The notes under the pieces were generated by a model, which had not been told where the DNA came from, did not search any database, and worked only from the letters and a program-made list of their open reading frames with translations. From Phycisphaeraceae bacterium (GTDB lineage: Bacteria > Planctomycetota > Phycisphaerae > Phycisphaerales > UBA1924): a stretch of 64,000 nucleotides of DNA. Of this stretch, positions 15,619 through 23,597 are shown piece after piece; within the stretch, counting starts at the first letter, position 1; every line of letters begins with the position of its first letter. The position numbers and the translations under genes are program-made. The stretch is from positions 248,001 to 312,000 of the forward strand of contig CP075368.1 of assembly GCA_019454185.1 (NCBI GenBank), given 5' to 3'.

Positions 15619-17151
15619 TTACTGTCCGGCGATATCGACGAGTTGGATGCTGATCCGCATGTGTCGACTGGCGCGCCGGACGGAGAGTTCGACGGTTTCG
15701 CGGGGCTGGTATGAGCCGAGGATTCTGACGAGCTCGAAGACGTCTCGGGTGGGGCGACCGTTGACGGCGTAGATGACATCGCTGGGGCGGATGCTGCTGG
15801 TTCGTGCGGCTCTTGAGACGGCCTGCGTGACGACAGGGCCATCGCCGGAGCCGGGATCGACATCGATGCCGAGGCCGACGCGTCCCTCTTTGCCTCCGGG
15901 CTCGGGGACTGTCGGCAGTGCCCTGAGCCAATCGCGGTACATGGTGTTGAGGCCTTTGAGGTCGGTGTCGAGCGTGTCGAGGATGGCCGCGATGCCGGAT
16001 GGGTCGTCGGCGAAGGTGGTGATGTAGGTCTTGTACCAGTTGCCGAGAACGCCTCTGTCGTGGAGGAAGAGGAAGACGGCGCGGCACTCGGCGTAGCGGG
16101 CCATGGTGCGTCCGCCGGCGGTGAACTTGTCGCGCGGGATCGCGGCGAGCTCTTCGATGGGCGTGAGGCGCCCTGCGTTCAGCAGGCGCTTAACGGTGTT
16201 GGTGCGCCATGAGGGGACCGGGGTCAGGGTGCCGTTGAGGATGTCGTAGTCTTCAACAAGAGAGCAGAGCCCTTCCTGGATCCAGATGGGATGTTGCTGG
16301 CCTCGGCGGGAAGCGGAGCGCCAGTGCAGGACGTGGAAGAACTCGTGGCGGAGGGTGCCCCCGAGGTCCTGGGCGACGAGGAGCTTTCGATCGTGGTCGT
16401 ATGCGCCGCCGATGCCGCTGAAGTTGTTGCGCGATGCGGGGCCGTAGGTCATGGCGACCCAGCGGAGGAAGTCCTGTCGATTGGGGAGGATGACGGTGAC
16501 GTAGGGATCCTGCGGCGAGTCGGCGGTTGCGTCGGGATCGAGGTCGGTGAAAACGCGTGCGATGCCCCAGTCGGCGAGTCGGGCGAGTTCATCGCGGGCG
16601 ATGGCGAAGGACTCTGCGTCGTATGCGGTTGCGTAGATGAGACGGCGGGTCTGGTCGGTCTCGTAGATGTAGGCGTCGCCATAGATCGCGCGGACTTGTC
16701 CGAGGTTCGCATCGGCCCGCGCCTTGGTGATGGCTTCCCAGTTCTCGATGAGCGCGATGTATCCGGGCTCGTTCCTGATGGATTGGAGATCGGGGTCGGT
16801 CGTGAGTTGGCGATGGTCGATGAAGCCGAGTTCGATGGCGCGGTGGAGGTGGTCGATCGCCTGGGCGGTCTCGCGGAGGCGAGCGTGGACGCACGCGAGG
16901 TTGTAGTGAACGACGAAACTGGATGGTTGGAGCGCGAGTTGCTCTTGGAGGGCTTCGCGGGCGGCTTCGTAGTCGCCGGACGTGATCGCGCGGAAGGCAC
17001 GCGACTGTGCTTCGGAGGCCTCATCGGTTGCGGATTGGGCAGGGGGCGAGCGTGGTGCGTCGTCCTGCGCGAGCGAGGGTTGGCCGAAGGACGAGAGCGA
17101 TGCGATGGCAGCGAGCCGGATGGAGCCGCGTTTGATTCCGGTGTGCTGCAT
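15619..17151 (-). CDS. Exported TPR / gluzincin peptidase-like / PDZ protein
   Basis: A 510-residue exported protein (signal about 1-28). TPR-like helices run about 46-115 (AFRAITSGDYEAAREALQEQ...VHYNLACVHARL). A metallopeptidase-like domain follows with HEFFH at 269-273 and Glu293 (IQEGL) as possible third zinc ligand. A PDZ domain occupies about 420-505 (SSIRPSDVIYAVNGRPTRDV). This order resembles planctomycete peptidase-MA-like (DUF1570-type) proteins. It probably cleaves or holds envelope proteins, with PDZ as substrate or regulatory module. It begins 11 bases after purN; the pairing with purN is probably incidental operon packing. Confidence 0.72.
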   Translation of the reverse strand: MQHTGIKRGSIRLAAIASLSSFGQPSLAQDDAPRSPPAQSATDEASEAQSRAFRAITSGDYEAAREALQEQLALQPSSFVVHYNLACVHARLRETAQAIDHLHRAIELGFIDHRQLTTDPDLQSIRNEPGYIALIENWEAITKARADANLGQVRAIYGDAYIYETDQTRRLIYATAYDAESFAIARDELARLADWGIARVFTDLDPDATADSPQDPYVTVILPNRQDFLRWVAMTYGPASRNNFSGIGGAYDHDRKLLVAQDLGGTLRHEFFHVLHWRSASRRGQQHPIWIQEGLCSLVEDYDILNGTLTPVPSWRTNTVKRLLNAGRLTPIEELAAIPRDKFTAGGRTMARYAECRAVFLFLHDRGVLGNWYKTYITTFADDPSGIAAILDTLDTDLKGLNTMYRDWLRALPTVPEPGGKEGRVGLGIDVDPGSGDGPVVTQAVSRAARTSSIRPSDVIYAVNGRPTRDVFELVRILGSYQPRETVELSVRRASRHMRISIQLVDIAGQ

Positions 17152-17162
17152 CGGGCTGGGTC

Positions 17163-17780
17163 TCAGCGTGAGGTCGGGTCGTGCGAGATCGTGCCAGTGT
17201 TCGGTACGAGCCGATTCATGACGAGTTGCAGCGCCTCCGGATACGCGATGCACTCGAGATCGAAGACGCGAGCGGCAAGGGTCTCGGGTGTGTCGTTCGG
17301 CAGCACCGGGCAGGACTTCTGAAGGATGATCTGGCCGTGGTCGAACTCATTGTCCACCTCGTGGACGGTGCATCCTGAGATGGGCTCGCGGGCGGCGATG
17401 ACGGCCTCGTGGACGCGGTGGCCGTAGAAACCCTTGCCGCCGAACTTGGGAAGGAGCGAGGGGTGGATGTTGAGGATGCGCCCTGTGAGTTGAGCGGGAA
17501 CGTGGATGTACCGGAGGTAGCCGCAGAGGGCGATGAGACCCGCGTTGTGGTTGCGGCAGATTGATGCGAGCGTGTCTCCCGGGATCTCGCCCGGGAGGAT
17601 CTGGACGGAGACACCTCGCGATTCGAGGCGTTCGGCTCCGGCGCACGGCTTGGACGCGATGGCGTGGACGATGCGGGCGTTGAGTGTGCGGGTGTCGATG
17701 GCGTCGAGCAGGTTGAGCGCGGTGCGGCCTCCTCCTGAGAGCATGACGAGGATGCGGCTTGGTGAGGGTGGTGGGCTCAC
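17163..17780 (-). CDS. purN: Phosphoribosylglycinamide formyltransferase
   Basis: A 205-residue enzyme of de novo purine synthesis that transfers a formyl group from 10-formyl-THF to GAR. VMLSGGGRTALNLLDAI holds the phosphate loop, ALCGYLRYI precedes NIHPSLLPKFGGKGFYG with the catalytic Asn-His pair, and VHEVDNEFDHGQIILQ holds the catalytic Asp. Length matches the family. It sits between a thioesterase gene (9 bases upstream) and the TPR/peptidase gene. Confidence 0.93.
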   Translation of the reverse strand: MSPPPSPSRILVMLSGGGRTALNLLDAIDTRTLNARIVHAIASKPCAGAERLESRGVSVQILPGEIPGDTLASICRNHNAGLIALCGYLRYIHVPAQLTGRILNIHPSLLPKFGGKGFYGHRVHEAVIAAREPISGCTVHEVDNEFDHGQIILQKSCPVLPNDTPETLAARVFDLECIAYPEALQLVMNRLVPNTGTISHDPTSR

Positions 17781-17789
17781 GCGGGGCTC

Positions 17790-18218
17790 TTAGATGGTGG
17801 GGGGCATGCGGAACGAGATGGGCTTGCCCCGGGAGTCAACGGCGACCATGGTCATGGTTGCGGACGTGACGGGAACGACCTCGGCTGTGTCGTTGCGCTC
17901 GGCCTCGACATCGACGCGGATCGTGACACTCTTGGTGCCCTGCCGGGTTGTACAGGCGTAGAGGTTGACGATGTCTCCGACGTGGACCGGCGCGTGGAAG
18001 TCGACGCGTTCGATAGAGGCGGTGACCCACCTGTGGGCTCCGTTGTGGCGTGCCTCGACGAAGCCGGCCTGATCGATGGCGGAGAGGATGACGCCGCCGA
18101 AGATGGTGCCGTAGTGGTTCGTGTCCTGGGGGCGTGTCATGACGCGGAGGGCGAGGCGGCGCTCACTGACAGGGCAGGCGCCGGAATGGGGGTTCGGGCT
18201 CTGTGTGTCGGTGGGCAT
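17790..18218 (-). CDS. Acyl-CoA thioesterase, hot-dog fold (YciA-like)
   Basis: A 142-residue hot-dog-fold protein. DTNHYGTIFGGVILSAIDQAGFVEA carries the N-x-x-G-x-x-F-GG-x-x-L-x-x-xD active-site region of YciA/BFIT-type acyl-CoA hydrolases, and SIERVDFHAPVHVGDIV is the second conserved block. It hydrolyses acyl-CoA to free acid and CoA; chain-length preference cannot be judged. ATG 18218 is preceded on the mRNA by GGAGGAG-type sequence at a distance and excludes an unlikely upstream extension. It is first in the thioesterase-purN-TPR unit. Confidence 0.88.
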   Translation of the reverse strand: MPTDTQSPNPHSGACPVSERRLALRVMTRPQDTNHYGTIFGGVILSAIDQAGFVEARHNGAHRWVTASIERVDFHAPVHVGDIVNLYACTTRQGTKSVTIRVDVEAERNDTAEVVPVTSATMTMVAVDSRGKPISFRMPPTI

Positions 18219-18327
18219 GGGAGGAGAATAGGTCGGTGGATGCGAGGGCCTATCCTGAGGTTGGGACAGATGTTCCGTAAGTTCTTGGGACGCACGGCGG
18301 GGACGCCTCACGCGAAAAGGATTATCG

Positions 18328-18957
18328 ATGACAACCCTCTCTTCTGAGCCGAAGGTGTACACGCAGTGTCCGGGCATGTCTCAGATCAACGCGCTATCGG
18401 TGCCGGAGCTGATCTCTCGCTATCGGATGGGCTCTGAGACGATCGACAAGCGGGTGTTCCAGCTGGCACCAGAGCAGGTTGACCAGGCGTTTCTTCCCGA
18501 GGCGGGTGTCGGGCGGTGGCCGATTCGGGTGCTGCTTGGTCATGTGGCTGATGCGGAGTTGGTCTATATCCATCGCGCACGGCGTGTTGTTGGAGAGGAC
18601 AATCCCGTGTTCAGCGTGTGGGATGAGAACTCGTTCATCGACAACGGGCTGTATCGGCACCAGCGGCTTCCCGGGCACCCTTCGCCGATGTGCGGCGGGC
18701 ACGTGGCGATGCTCCACACGATCCGCCTGTGGGGAGCGGAGTGGCTGGACACGCTCGCGGACGGGCACTGGATGAGGCAGGGCATGCACCCGGAGTACGG
18801 CGCGCTGCGCGTGAGAGACATTGTCTCGATGGCGGTGTGGCATCTGGAGCACCACGCGAGGTTCTTGAACATGAAGATCGAGAAGTTCCTCGGGCCGTCG
18901 CCGGCGCAGCAGACGCCTCGTGGCGGGTGCGGCTCGGGTTGCGGTTGTCACAAGTGA
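18328..18957 (+). CDS. DinB-like four-helix metal-binding protein with Cys-rich tail
   Basis: A 209-residue protein. His72 (GHVADAE) and the late HLEHHARF block (172-179) give the three-His pattern of the DinB/YfiT superfamily, whose members use a metal for thiol-dependent transferase or unknown reactions. The last 11 residues, GGCGSGCGCHK, form a Cys-rich tail unusual for the fold and could bind iron, zinc or copper. AAGGA lies 6 bases before ATG 18328. It is a single gene, with nadB beginning 46 bases downstream. Confidence 0.8.
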   Translation: MTTLSSEPKVYTQCPGMSQINALSVPELISRYRMGSETIDKRVFQLAPEQVDQAFLPEAGVGRWPIRVLLGHVADAELVYIHRARRVVGEDNPVFSVWDENSFIDNGLYRHQRLPGHPSPMCGGHVAMLHTIRLWGAEWLDTLADGHWMRQGMHPEYGALRVRDIVSMAVWHLEHHARFLNMKIEKFLGPSPAQQTPRGGCGSGCGCHK

Positions 18958-19003
18958 TTCGCGGCGGAGTCGGAGGATGCGTTCGGGGCGTTGACGGGAA
19001 CGG

Positions 19004-20689
19004 ATGAGCATGGACAGACTGTTCGACCAACGCAGGTATCTGATACCGTTTCGGTCGTCGCTGTTGCCGCAGATCTTCACGGACACGCTGGTGATCGGCG
19101 CGGGCGTGGCGGGGCTTTCCGCGGCGCGATCGGCGGCTGCGCACGGCGATGTGATTGTGGTGGCGAAGTCGGACCTTTCGACGTCCAACACGGCGTGGGC
19201 TCAGGGGGGCATCGCGGCGGTGATGCGCGATGATGACGACACGGAGTCGCACATCCGTGACACGTTGGAGGCGGGTGCGGGGCTTTGCGATGAGCCGGCG
19301 GTGCGGTTTGTCGTCGAGCACGCAGCGGAGCGGATGCGTGAGCTGCTCGAGAACGGGCTGGACCTTGACAGGGATCTTTCGGGACGGTTGCTTGTGGGCA
19401 GGGAGGGCGGGCACTCGGCGGCTCGGATTTATCACGCGGGAGGGGATGCGACTGGGCGTGAGGTCCAGAGGTGTCTGAATGCGGCAGCGCGTTCGCTCCC
19501 GAACGTGCGTGTGTTCGAGCGCTGCTTCACGCTGGATCTGATTACGGCCTCGCCGGAGCCGGGGTCCGCGGTGATGGGCGCGATCACGTATCACGCTCGG
19601 TACGGGCTTCAGATGATCTGGGCGCGAGCGACGATTCTGGCGACGGGCGGCGCGGGCGTTGTGTATCGCGAGACGACGAATCCGTCGGTCGCGACGGCGG
19701 ATGGTCTGGCGATGGCGTACCGCGCGGGCGCGACCCTTGCCGACATGGCGTTCATGCAGTTCCACCCGACCACGCTGTATCTGCCGGGCGCGGCGAGGTT
19801 CCTGATTTCTGAGGCGGTGCGGGGCGAGGGTGCCCACCTGCTGGATGCATCGGGTGCAAGGTTCATGCCCGAGTTGCATCCGCTGGCGGAGCTGGCACCA
19901 CGCGATGTGGTGAGTCAGGCGATCGTGCGTCAGATCTCAAAGCAAGGTGGGCGACATGTGTGGCTTGATTGCCGGCACGTGGAGCGGTTCGACCGGCGGT
20001 TCCCGGGGATCGCGCGCCTGCTCGGGCAGTTTGATCTGGACCCGGCAAGGAATCTGATTCCCGTGCATCCGGCGGCGCACTACATGGTGGGCGGCGTGAG
20101 GACCGACCTTGAGGGGCGCACCGATGTGCCGGGGCTCTTTGCGGTGGGAGAGGTCGCGTCTGTGGGCCTGCACGGGGCGAATCGATTGGCGAGCAACTCG
20201 CTGCTTGAGGGGCTCGTGATCGGGCATGCGGCGGGGCACGCCGCGGGCGCTGTCAACGGTGCGCTGGGCCTTGAGGCGTCGCGTCGTCCCGCGCCGGTGC
20301 CTGTGGTCAGCGACGTGCGTCCATCGAGCACGGGTGAGCTCGACCTTGAGGATGTCCGATCGAGTCTGCGGTCGGCGATGTGGAAGAACGTGGGGATCGC
20401 CAGGACGGGCGGGAAACTGGCGGATGCGGTGGACATGCTGCGCTTCTGGGCGCGGTACACGCTCGACAAGATCTTTGACGATCCCGAGGGGTGGGAGGTC
20501 CAGAACATGCTGCTCGTGGCCTCGATCATGGCCGAGTCGGCGGCGTGGCGCGAGGAATCGCGCGGGTGTCACGCGCGGATCGATCATCCGCGCGAGGAGG
20601 CGGCTTTCGCCGTCCATGACTGCTGGCGGCGAGGATCGTCTGAGCCGACGCTGCTGCCGGTTTCATCGCCCCATCCGGCGGGAGTGTGA
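19004..20689 (+). CDS. nadB: L-aspartate oxidase
   Basis: A 561-residue flavoenzyme oxidising L-aspartate to iminoaspartate, the first step of NAD synthesis. The FAD-binding GAGVAGLSAARSAA (about 32-45), SNTAWAQGGIAAVM, HSAARIYHAGGDATGREVQ, MQFHPTTLY and VHPAAHYMVGGVRTD...LFAVGEVA..GLHGANRLASNSLLEGLV are all present and diagnostic against fumarate reductase. nadA and nadC are not in the window. The lipoprotein gene that follows is spaced 2 bases from the nadB stop. Confidence 0.95.
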   Translation: MSMDRLFDQRRYLIPFRSSLLPQIFTDTLVIGAGVAGLSAARSAAAHGDVIVVAKSDLSTSNTAWAQGGIAAVMRDDDDTESHIRDTLEAGAGLCDEPAVRFVVEHAAERMRELLENGLDLDRDLSGRLLVGREGGHSAARIYHAGGDATGREVQRCLNAAARSLPNVRVFERCFTLDLITASPEPGSAVMGAITYHARYGLQMIWARATILATGGAGVVYRETTNPSVATADGLAMAYRAGATLADMAFMQFHPTTLYLPGAARFLISEAVRGEGAHLLDASGARFMPELHPLAELAPRDVVSQAIVRQISKQGGRHVWLDCRHVERFDRRFPGIARLLGQFDLDPARNLIPVHPAAHYMVGGVRTDLEGRTDVPGLFAVGEVASVGLHGANRLASNSLLEGLVIGHAAGHAAGAVNGALGLEASRRPAPVPVVSDVRPSSTGELDLEDVRSSLRSAMWKNVGIARTGGKLADAVDMLRFWARYTLDKIFDDPEGWEVQNMLLVASIMAESAAWREESRGCHARIDHPREEAAFAVHDCWRRGSSEPTLLPVSSPHPAGV

Positions 20690-20691
20690 GC

Positions 20692-21291
20692 ATGGCGAGA
20701 CGTGCCGATGCCAATCTTCCGGCTGTACTCGTGGCGGTGTGCGCGATCGCTTCCGGTGGGTGCGAGACAGAGGAGAAGATTGTTCGCTACAGGCCGATTC
20801 TGGCGGCAGTGCCGGGGGCACAATCGAACACCGCGCCGGTGGGGGATCCCTTCGAGGGCAGGCGGGTCGATCCTTCTGCGACAGACGCGAAGTCGCTTGT
20901 GGTCGAGCTGCCGGACGGTGAGAAAGTGCTGGTCATGAAGACCGGCCGTCAGTTGATGGCGCACATCATCAACACGATCGACGCGAACGAGCGGGATCTG
21001 TTCGTCGAGCAGGTGCTGAGCGAGGCGACCAAGAAGGAGTTCCTGGAGCGTGCGATCGATCCGGGCGAGGCGTTCGATCTTCTGAAGAAGCGGCGCATGG
21101 ACATCATGAAGCTCTTCAACCTGATGCCGATGGGGGAGTACACGCCGGGCGTCTATATGAAGGGAGTGGGGGGCGGTGTGCAGCGCCTGCGTGTCGTGGG
21201 GCCATCGGCCACCGACCTTCGATGGAACTTCATGGACATGAATTACGAGCGCGGCGGCTGGCGGCTTCGCTGGTTCGGCAGCGATCGCTGA
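20692..21291 (+). CDS. Putative lipoprotein, function unknown
   Basis: A 199-residue protein with a basic start, a hydrophobic stretch and a lipobox-like SGGC (Cys about 26), so probably a membrane-anchored lipoprotein. The body contains LPDGEKVLVMKTGRQLMAH and a helical, charged middle, ending in WNFMDMNYERGGWRLRWFG. No family recognised. ATG 20692 is preferred (GGAG 7 bases upstream) over the GTG at 20686 that overlaps the nadB stop. It is convergent with the M28 peptidase gene 3 bases away. Confidence 0.7.
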   Translation: MARRADANLPAVLVAVCAIASGGCETEEKIVRYRPILAAVPGAQSNTAPVGDPFEGRRVDPSATDAKSLVVELPDGEKVLVMKTGRQLMAHIINTIDANERDLFVEQVLSEATKKEFLERAIDPGEAFDLLKKRRMDIMKLFNLMPMGEYTPGVYMKGVGGGVQRLRVVGPSATDLRWNFMDMNYERGGWRLRWFGSDR

Positions 21292-21294
21292 GAA

Positions 21295-23277
21295 TCAGCC
21301 GCCCGGCGTCCTGCGGCTGGCCTTCAGTTTGACCTTCGTGGACTGCTCTTTGTCGTCGCGGATGTAGGTGATGATGACCTCGTCCCCGGGCTCGGCTTTC
21401 TCGAGTTGGGGCATCCAATCGTCGACGCTGGTAAGCGGGGCATCGTTCCACTTGGTCATGAGATCGCCCGCCTGGAGCCCGCCTTCAGCAGCAGAGGTGT
21501 CGGGGAAGACCTGTCCGACGAGCACGCCTGGGCGAGATCCGGAGTAGTCACCGGGCGCGATGCCGAATCGCACACGGACACGGCGCTGCCCACCCATTGC
21601 GACGCCGCCTCCGTCGGTTGACGTGAAGGTGAGTGGCTCGGTTCGATCGGCCACGGTCAGCGCGATTCTCTCGACGAGGTCGACGACCTTGACGGCTCCA
21701 ACAGGATTGATGAGCGCGGCGACGTCGGAGGGTGCGTGGTATTCCTCGTGAAGGCCGCTGAAGAAGAACATGACGGGAATGCCGGCGGCGTAGAAGGAGG
21801 CGTGATCGGAGGGGCCGGTGCCGCCGGGGCGAGCGGCGATGTTGAGTCCAGAGTTCTCGAAGAGGGGCGTCACCATCTCGGCGAGTCCGACGGCGGTTCC
21901 GGTGCCGTTGGCCTCGAGATTGCCATCGCGGACACGTCCGATCATGTCGAGGTTGAGCATGATGGTGTGACGTTCTTTGGGCGCGATCATGTTCTGGATG
22001 TAGTGGGCAGATCCATTGAGGCCGGATTCTTCTGCGGAGTAACCCATGAAGAAGACGGAGCGCAGGTTGGCGTCGGCTCCGGCGGCGGCGTAGTGCCTGG
22101 AGAGGCGTTCGGCCAGGAGGAGCATGCCGGACGTGCCCGAGGCGTTGTCGTCTGCTCCGGGATGGATCTTGCCCGCCTCACCGGTTCGTGAGCCGAACCA
22201 GCCGTAGCCGACGTGATCGAAGTGGGAGCCGATGACGATGAACTCATCGGCCAGTGCACCCTTTCCTCGGAGGATCCCGCCCATGTTGGCGGTACGGTTC
22301 GGCGCGAATCGGGTCGCGACGCTGAACTCAACCTTGGCGTTCGTGAGGTCGATGATCTCGCCCTTGTCGTCAGCGATCCGGCGGAGGTCGAGGAGTGAGC
22401 GGCCGCTCGGATCCCCGGCGCGGACGAGTCGATCTGCCATGTCTTCGGTGACCATGACGACGGGGACGCGTCCCGATCCGCCCTGGCCGGTCGTTTCGCG
22501 CCAGGTGGCGAGCTTGCCGATGCGGTCGTCCTTTGCACCGGGGGGATTGACGACGATGACGCCTGCCGCCCCGCGGCGCACAGCGGCGGAGATCTTGGGG
22601 GCGAGGCCCGCGTAGTTTGACCAGCCCTCGACGCCCTCGCGGACCCACTTGCTGCGTCCGTTCTCGTCCATGGGCTCGAAGCGGAGGATCATCGCGATCT
22701 TGCCCGTGAGGTCGGGGTTCTCGCCGAAGTACGAGCCGTACTCGTTGGGACCGGCGACGATCGAGTAGCCGACGAAGGCGATCGGAGCGGTGAGTTGGCC
22801 GCTGCCGGACATGCCGAGGACGGAGAAGTCTTTGCCTCCGGCGAGCACGATCTGATCGGCCTGGCCGAGTTTGAGCGTTACCGCGGCGGAGTCAACGTAC
22901 ATCTCCAGGCCGACTTCGAAGTGCTGGCGGAAAGAGGGCGTGCTGGTGATGACTTCGGAGCCGTCCGCGGCGGTGATTGTGGTTGATTCGGTGAAGGCGG
23001 GTTCGAGGCCGAACTGCTTGAACCAGAACTCGATGTACTCCTGCGCGATCTCGTTGCCTCGCGTACCTGGGGCGCGACCCTCGAAGAACGGGTTGGCGAG
23101 TGTCATGACGTGCTGGGTGTAGCGTGTGACATCCGGCCCGAGCTTTGTCAGGAGTTCCGCGACCGGGCTCTCGCCGAGGGCGGCCTCGGAAGTTGCTGGC
23201 TGGGCAATGGCCGCGTGCGTGAGTGCGGCGGTGCAGAGCAGGGCGATGACGGATGACTTTGCGGGGCGGTGCATCAT
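21295..23277 (-). CDS. Exported M28-family zinc aminopeptidase with PA and PDZ domains
   Basis: A 660-residue exported protein (signal MMHRPAKSSVIALLCTAALTHAAIA, written here as the basic start plus hydrophobic core ending near 24). An insert at about 150-290 with GRVPVVMVTEDMADRLV is a protease-associated (PA) domain. The M28 zinc site is complete: GSHFDHVG (His, Asp), HPGADDNASGTSG (Asp), GYSAEESGLNGS (Glu pair), NLDMIGR (Asp) and EEYHAPSD (His). A C-terminal PDZ domain (about 565-650) has AAEGGLQAGDLMTKWNDAPL. It probably degrades peptides outside the cytoplasm. Start 23277 is the first of two adjacent ATGs. Confidence 0.92.
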   Translation of the reverse strand: MMHRPAKSSVIALLCTAALTHAAIAQPATSEAALGESPVAELLTKLGPDVTRYTQHVMTLANPFFEGRAPGTRGNEIAQEYIEFWFKQFGLEPAFTESTTITAADGSEVITSTPSFRQHFEVGLEMYVDSAAVTLKLGQADQIVLAGGKDFSVLGMSGSGQLTAPIAFVGYSIVAGPNEYGSYFGENPDLTGKIAMILRFEPMDENGRSKWVREGVEGWSNYAGLAPKISAAVRRGAAGVIVVNPPGAKDDRIGKLATWRETTGQGGSGRVPVVMVTEDMADRLVRAGDPSGRSLLDLRRIADDKGEIIDLTNAKVEFSVATRFAPNRTANMGGILRGKGALADEFIVIGSHFDHVGYGWFGSRTGEAGKIHPGADDNASGTSGMLLLAERLSRHYAAAGADANLRSVFFMGYSAEESGLNGSAHYIQNMIAPKERHTIMLNLDMIGRVRDGNLEANGTGTAVGLAEMVTPLFENSGLNIAARPGGTGPSDHASFYAAGIPVMFFFSGLHEEYHAPSDVAALINPVGAVKVVDLVERIALTVADRTEPLTFTSTDGGGVAMGGQRRVRVRFGIAPGDYSGSRPGVLVGQVFPDTSAAEGGLQAGDLMTKWNDAPLTSVDDWMPQLEKAEPGDEVIITYIRDDKEQSTKVKLKASRRTPGG

Positions 23278-23597
23278 GTGGGCTCCGGGATGAGCGATTC
23301 TTGGGCGCGAGTTTAGGAGGGGGGCGGGGACGAGAACGGCCGAGGGACCAGCACATCGAGACGGGAGTTGGTCGGTGGGGCGATGGGGTTGTACCCGTTC
23401 GGGGGTCGGGGCGTTGCCGGACCGGGTCTGAGAGCGGTGGTCTAGGGAATCCGTGGTGATGTTCACATTGGCGATCGTGCATCGAATACCTACGATCTTT
23501 CGATCCCTTGGCAGCGGCTCAGGATGGCTCGCACCGTCGTGCGTGGCGCGACGAGCGGACGCCGTACCGCGTGGGGACGATGAGGTCGCGTCAACCG
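23278..23597. other. Intergenic region between divergent M28 peptidase and gcvP genes
   Basis: 320 bases without a gene. The first half is G-rich and featureless. The least GC-rich part (about 23455-23505) has TTCACA and, 17 bases on, AATACC, a weak promoter candidate for gcvP. I looked for a glycine riboswitch and did not recognise one. Confidence 0.5.

Noticed and set aside
23278..23597. Glycine riboswitch before gcvP
   Set aside because: No tandem glycine-aptamer consensus was recognisable.
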